A DNA stretch of 64,000 nucleotides from Flavobacteriaceae bacterium GF1 (GTDB taxonomy: Bacteria > Bacteroidota > Bacteroidia > Flavobacteriales > Flavobacteriaceae): NCBI GenBank assembly GCA_009797885.1, contig WNKP01000002.1:248001-312000 (forward strand), written 5' to 3'. The notes beneath the pieces were generated by a model that saw nothing but the letters and a program-made list of their open reading frames with translations, made no database searches and was not told the DNA's origin. Within the stretch, counting starts at the first letter, position 1. Each line of letters begins with the position of its first letter. The position numbers and the translations under genes are program-made. Positions 60,478 to 64,000 of the stretch are shown in pieces.

Positions 60478-61500
60478 TTAAGATTGGCTATTCGTATCAT
60501 CGTCGGGTTCTTTTTTCGTTAGGATTTCATGCAATTGGTCACCAACGCCCCCAACATCAGGATTTCGATTGGTAAGGACAACCACGGTGTATCCATTATC
60601 AATGATGAAAAAATAGGCGGCGATTCCAAGCTTTTCGCCATTCCACCACCCCCCATTATGACCAAAGGATTTTGTTCCGTTTCGGGTATTGATCATAAAT
60701 CCATAACCATAAGCAACGTCCGACTGTTTTTGAACCATGGTTTCAAACGTGCTATTGGCCAAAAGTTTTCCTTCTTTAAGGGCCTGCGCAAACTTCCATA
60801 GGTCTGCGGCGGTACTTTGACCTCCACCTGCTGGTGCCCCGATTTCCGTATCGGTCATTTCACATTTTTCAACAATGTTTTTTAGCACATAATCGTTGTA
60901 GGTCAGTCCGGTTACTTCCTCGATTATTTTCCCGAGGAGGATATATCCAGAATTGCTATAACCAAAGGTTTTCCCCACCGGTTTTACCAACGTATCGTCC
61001 TTAACCAATGAATAGATATACTCCAAATCCGCCGTTTTGTTCCTGTCACCGGCACGTAGTTCGGCCCAATAGTTTCCCATACCACTTGTATGGGAAAGCA
61101 AATGCCTGATTCTTACGCTATCACGTATACTTTTGTTTTCAATGGCATCCAAATACTTGCTGGCCAAGTCGTTCAAACCAATTATTCTATCAGATTGCAG
61201 CTGCATGATGGAAATGGCCGTAAACATTTTTCCGAGTGAGGCCAGACCGATTTTGCTTTCCAATGTATGTTTTTGTGTTGAATCCAGATCAACATATCCA
61301 AATGCTTTGTGCAACAGTACATTATCGTTTTTTCCAAGTAGGACTACGCCGTGCAGACTGTCCTTTGCGGCACGTTCGGCCAAGTAGGTCTTTATTTCCT
61401 CGATTTTATGGTCTTCCTTAATAGCAACGCTTTTCTTATCCTCGTTTTTACAGCATGGCAATACAACAAGGAACAGTAAGAGTAGAGTGTGGTACTTCAT
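60478..61500 (-). CDS. serine hydrolase lipoprotein (beta-lactamase/PBP-like)
   Basis: 340 residues with a lipoprotein signal peptide (LVVLPCCKN). Ser-x-x-Lys in GLASLGKMFTA, Tyr-x-Asn in GYSNSGYILLG, and SFGHNGGWWNGEK for the third box. Class C beta-lactamase fold; related in family to the hydrolase at 51633 but not a close copy. Three bases after the MarR regulator gene, so under its control. Confidence 0.9.
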   Translation of the reverse strand: MKYHTLLLLFLVVLPCCKNEDKKSVAIKEDHKIEEIKTYLAERAAKDSLHGVVLLGKNDNVLLHKAFGYVDLDSTQKHTLESKIGLASLGKMFTAISIMQLQSDRIIGLNDLASKYLDAIENKSIRDSVRIRHLLSHTSGMGNYWAELRAGDRNKTADLEYIYSLVKDDTLVKPVGKTFGYSNSGYILLGKIIEEVTGLTYNDYVLKNIVEKCEMTDTEIGAPAGGGQSTAADLWKFAQALKEGKLLANSTFETMVQKQSDVAYGYGFMINTRNGTKSFGHNGGWWNGEKLGIAAYFFIIDNGYTVVVLTNRNPDVGGVGDQLHEILTKKEPDDDTNSQS

Positions 61501-61503
61501 TTT

Positions 61504-61944
61504 TTAACTACAATTCTTTATTATTTTTTTTAAGATGGAATCCAATTGCGCGATTTCAGGGTCACTAAGCCCGCGCAGGGCGGTATTTCTATTCGCCTCA
61601 ATTATAGGAAACAGTTTTTGCAGTATTTCCTTTCCCTTTTCGGATATGATCAATTCCTTTCGTCGTCTATCTTCTTGGTTTTCATTTCTGGTCAAATAAT
61701 CATTTTTGACCATGATTTCAATCATTCTTGTAATTGACGCGTAATCTTTGAACAAAATTTCAGCCATTTCCACCTGCGTCAAGTTTGGTCTGTTCTGCAA
61801 AAGAATAAGTAAAAGTGCTTGGTCAATGGTGATGTTGCTTTCAACCTTGCGAATGTTTTTTTGGGCAAACTTCCGATACGATTTAATGGCTTTTTCTATG
61901 GAATAGATAACGACATCAGTGGGTGCTTTGAGATTCATGCGCAA
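61504..61944 (-). CDS. MarR family transcriptional regulator
   Basis: 146 residues with a winged helix (LTQVEMAEILFKDYASITRMIEIMVKNDYLTRNENQEDRRRKELIISEKG) and MarR-type dimerisation helices at both ends. First gene of a two-gene operon with the serine hydrolase. A 24-bp perfect palindrome 13 bases upstream is its probable operator. Confidence 0.94.
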   Translation of the reverse strand: MRMNLKAPTDVVIYSIEKAIKSYRKFAQKNIRKVESNITIDQALLLILLQNRPNLTQVEMAEILFKDYASITRMIEIMVKNDYLTRNENQEDRRRKELIISEKGKEILQKLFPIIEANRNTALRGLSDPEIAQLDSILKKIIKNCS

Positions 61945-61957
61945 TTATTTGATATAA

Positions 61958-61981
61958 ATATATTTGATATATCAAATATAT
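61958..61981 (-). promoter_or_regulatory. MarR-type operator, 24-bp perfect palindrome
   Basis: The core TATTTGATATATCAAATA (61961-61978) extends three more bases on each side. On the minus strand it includes TATATTTG (61973-61980), a perfect TAnnTTTG box for marR, so binding would block the promoter. A half copy (TTTGATATAAA) lies at 61948-61958. Confidence 0.8.
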
Positions 61982-62148
61982 AAAAATTCCCTATGACTTA
62001 TGATTTTTGGGTTTATAAATTGATGGGATCTCTGAACGGTTCTTCCAAAAGCACTTCGTTTAAGGGATACTTCAAAATAGGGACAATGAACCGAATCTAA
62101 GGTAGGGGAGGAACCGGGCCTAGCGCCATCCAATAGTGGTTTCCCGAT

Positions 62149-63153
62149 CTATTTCCGTTGCTTTCTTAACCACCAATCAAGTCTTGTATCAGGTTTGTAG
62201 TTGGTAATTTTCGGTTTGGTTTCTGCCCGTTCAATTTTCAATTCCTTCAAACTTGCCACAACTGACCAAATTGTCCCGAATTTCTCTTTTTTTAAATCCA
62301 GGCATATACATTTGTCCGACAAGATTTCCTTGGCCTTTTGCAAACTCATTTGGTCAACGGCGGACAAACTGCTTTTTAGGCTGCTGTACCTTTCCCCACT
62401 TTTGCTCCATTCAACACCTCCCCGGTCAAAGACTTTCATCCCATCAGTGATAAACTGATTGGTGATATAGATAAAGTTTTGGGTTTCCTCCGGACGCCTA
62501 ACCACACTTTTCTGGGGGGTGGATTCAACCACCGCAATGTCACCCGTCCTGTCGGCAATCAGAAAGTTATTGGCAGATGACACTTTTGTTGATTGAATAA
62601 GTTGAATGGCCTCATTGGTGGTTTGGCAATTTTCCAGCACCTTTCTAACCACAAAATGAAAGCTGATTCCCGGTTCGGGTTCCCTACCATTCACAAAAGA
62701 CATGGCAATCGACAACCCCTTCTCGTTGACACCATCGGAACGTCCAATAAAAACATCGGACTGTCCAATATAAGCGAACTTGTTTTTTGGAGCGATCAGG
62801 CTACTCTCCGTAAACTTTTTAAAGGCAAACAACATATCATAATTTCTTCCTACGATGACATTGTCATTGTTCCTGTAGGCAAAAACACTGCACTGCCCCG
62901 TTGTGTTGAACATACCGAGACTCAAAAGGAAAGCGGCAAGTTGTTCCGGAGCTGCTTTGATTCCGTCGGCAAAGCCTGTGATCTCTTCCACTACCTCCGG
63001 ATAATAGCCTTTTAGTACTTCATAGGAAGACAGTCCGAACTCCATTTTCCGTTTGCTTATAACAGGAAGTGAAAAGTTGGCCTTGTCATGGAGCAATTTG
63101 CCGTATTTATGCCCCATATCATAAAAATCGCCGTATAATCTTGGGTGATACAT
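62149..63153 (-). CDS. C45-type peptidase / acyl-CoA:6-APA acyltransferase-like NTN hydrolase
   Basis: 334 residues. The NTN nucleophile is the Cys in FNTTGQCSVFAYRN; GRNYDMLF, GRSDGVNEKGLSIAMSFVNG and SSANNFLIADRTGDIAVVE are typical of C45/AAT-like proteins, which mature by self-cleavage before the Cys. The residues before the Cys would be a propeptide of about 100. Substrate unknown. On the minus strand it is followed by 204 bases with the MarR operator and nothing else I can support. Confidence 0.9.
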   Translation of the reverse strand: MYHPRLYGDFYDMGHKYGKLLHDKANFSLPVISKRKMEFGLSSYEVLKGYYPEVVEEITGFADGIKAAPEQLAAFLLSLGMFNTTGQCSVFAYRNNDNVIVGRNYDMLFAFKKFTESSLIAPKNKFAYIGQSDVFIGRSDGVNEKGLSIAMSFVNGREPEPGISFHFVVRKVLENCQTTNEAIQLIQSTKVSSANNFLIADRTGDIAVVESTPQKSVVRRPEETQNFIYITNQFITDGMKVFDRGGVEWSKSGERYSSLKSSLSAVDQMSLQKAKEILSDKCICLDLKKEKFGTIWSVVASLKELKIERAETKPKITNYKPDTRLDWWLRKQRK

Positions 63154-63162
63154 TTTCTTTGA

Positions 63163-64000
63163 TTAAAAATTTATGCCTAAAACCAGTTCCACGCCCAAAT
63201 CGAACGTATAGACCTTGGAGGTTTCCAATTGTTGAAAAAAATCCACTCCAAAAACCAATCCGTTTTTTTGCCAGGGAATTATCCGTAATCCTTGACTGGC
63301 GCCAATGCCTATAACAAAATTGAAGGAGTTGTCACCGTTCAAATCTTCCACAATTTCATAACCTATGGGAACATTGCCACTCGCAGAAGCATAAACTCCC
63401 TTAAATAGCTTTTTATAAAGAAAGTACAGCTCGGGACGAAACACAAATGAATTGACATCTGAATAACCGTTTTCCTCGGCTATCCCAGGTCTGGCCCACG
63501 TCACTTCAAAGGAGGTTTCGTAGGGTCGAATGAGTCCTTTTTTACTGTCCACAAAACCTGTATAGCTTATACCATAACCTTCAAAATACCTACTTCGCAT
63601 CCCTTTTAGGGTGATGAGGTTAAACCATTGCCCAAGTCTTTGTTCAATAGCTTCGTTTTCTTTGATGGGCTTGAAATTGGCCTTTGGAACCAGGGGTTTG
63701 GCTTGCCGGTAAGCCTTCGAAAATGCATGCATGCAGTATTCCAGGGCGGCCCTTATCCTTTTTTCATGGGTAGCATATACTCCTGCTTTATCGTATAGGC
63801 CAAAGACATCATCCTCATTGTGCTTTATGCTAAAAATCCCTTTTAACAGCCCATCGCGTTTTTCACAAAAGATCATTTCCACATGTACCCGTGCAACTCT
63901 GGCGATGCCTTTGTTCATTCTTCGTTTGGACTCCTGCACATTTAGTTCCTTTAGCTTAATGTAAATGGGCGTGCTCCGACCATCTTTTTTAAAGGACAGT
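63163..64000 (-). CDS. hypothetical protein, probable outer-membrane or periplasmic barrel, 5' end outside window
   Basis: The frame is open to the window end, so the start lies beyond 64000; the GTG at 63939 is probably internal. About 278 residues are visible. The C-terminal half has alternating aromatic strands (YFEGYGISYTGFVD, SSASGNVPIGYEIVEDL, VYTFDLGVELVLGINF) ending in Phe, as in beta-barrels. Nine bases separate it from the C45-type gene, so the two are co-expressed. I do not recognise the family. Confidence 0.6.
   Translation of the reverse strand, partial: LSFKKDGRSTPIYIKLKELNVQESKRRMNKGIARVARVHVEMIFCEKRDGLLKGIFSIKHNEDDVFGLYDKAGVYATHEKRIRAALEYCMHAFSKAYRQAKPLVPKANFKPIKENEAIEQRLGQWFNLITLKGMRSRYFEGYGISYTGFVDSKKGLIRPYETSFEVTWARPGIAEENGYSDVNSFVFRPELYFLYKKLFKGVYASASGNVPIGYEIVEDLNGDNSFNFVIGIGASQGLRIIPWQKNGLVFGVDFFQQLETSKVYTFDLGVELVLGINF

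Noticed and set aside
1-64000. CRISPR arrays, rRNA genes, phage or complete insertion sequences
   Set aside because: No regularly spaced repeats, no rRNA-like conserved blocks and no transposase or phage structural gene were found.

Overview
The window looks like chromosomal DNA of a marine-type member of the Flavobacteriaceae (phylum Bacteroidota). The evidence is a SusC/FecA-style TonB-dependent receptor with an N-terminal carboxypeptidase-regulatory domain, the DUF4374/PepSY iron-uptake partners, a BlaI/M56 (BlaR1-like) pair, a DUF4407 protein, LytTR and Crp/Fnr regulators of Bacteroidota type, and -7 boxes of the form TAnnTTTG in front of several genes. Protein identities come from motif reading only; genus cannot be fixed from the sequence alone.

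Layout. (1) 1-5.7 kb: one tightly packed signalling operon: PAS histidine kinase (cut by the window start), FIST-domain protein, second histidine kinase, Hpt protein, LytTR response regulator, STAS protein and a family 2 glycosyltransferase, closed by a terminator. (2) 5.9-22.2 kb: an exopolysaccharide operon series: CheY-like receiver, sugar transferase fused to a degenerate receiver, short TolC-like protein, Wzc/GumC-like co-polymerase, Wzx-like flippase, Wzy-like polymerase, several glycosyltransferases, UDP-glucose dehydrogenase, UDP-glucuronate decarboxylase and a hexapeptide acyltransferase. A convergent receiver-histidine kinase closes it. (3) 23.5-26.9 kb: the four dTDP-L-rhamnose genes. 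An approximately 52-bp module is shared between the ugd and rfbB upstream regions, tying the nucleotide-sugar genes together. (4) 26.9-33.4 kb: DUF4407 protein, BlaI/M56 pair with two clear operators, a flavin oxidoreductase, a palindromic MITE-like repeat, an M20 dipeptidase and tRNA-Leu(UAG).

(5) 33.6-38.5 kb: a siderophore-type iron-uptake operon (TonB receptor, DUF4374 lipoprotein, PepSY membrane protein) with a good promoter and an iron-repressor-like palindrome. (6) 38.8-51.5 kb: an accessory region with a TetR/hydrolase divergent pair, a GlxA-type regulator, a peptide-deformylase-like protein, a diaminopropionate ammonia-lyase-like enzyme and three exported DJ-1/PfpI (isonitrile-hydratase-like) proteins. 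A Crp/Fnr regulator sits beside three copies of a palindrome, each exactly 21 nt upstream of a TAnnTTTG box; this is the clearest candidate for an undescribed regulon. (7) 51.6-56 kb: a lower-GC stretch of orphan genes separated by structured palindromic elements, one of which supplies the end of a reading frame; it resembles a cassette array but lacks canonical attC cores and any integrase in view.

(8) 56-64 kb: aldo/keto reductase, metallophosphoesterase, aquaporin, an exported LMW-PTP/arsenate-reductase-like protein that has lost its catalytic Cys and Arg, an ArsR repressor, a MarR/serine-hydrolase pair with a 24-bp perfect operator palindrome, a C45-type peptidase and a gene cut by the window end.
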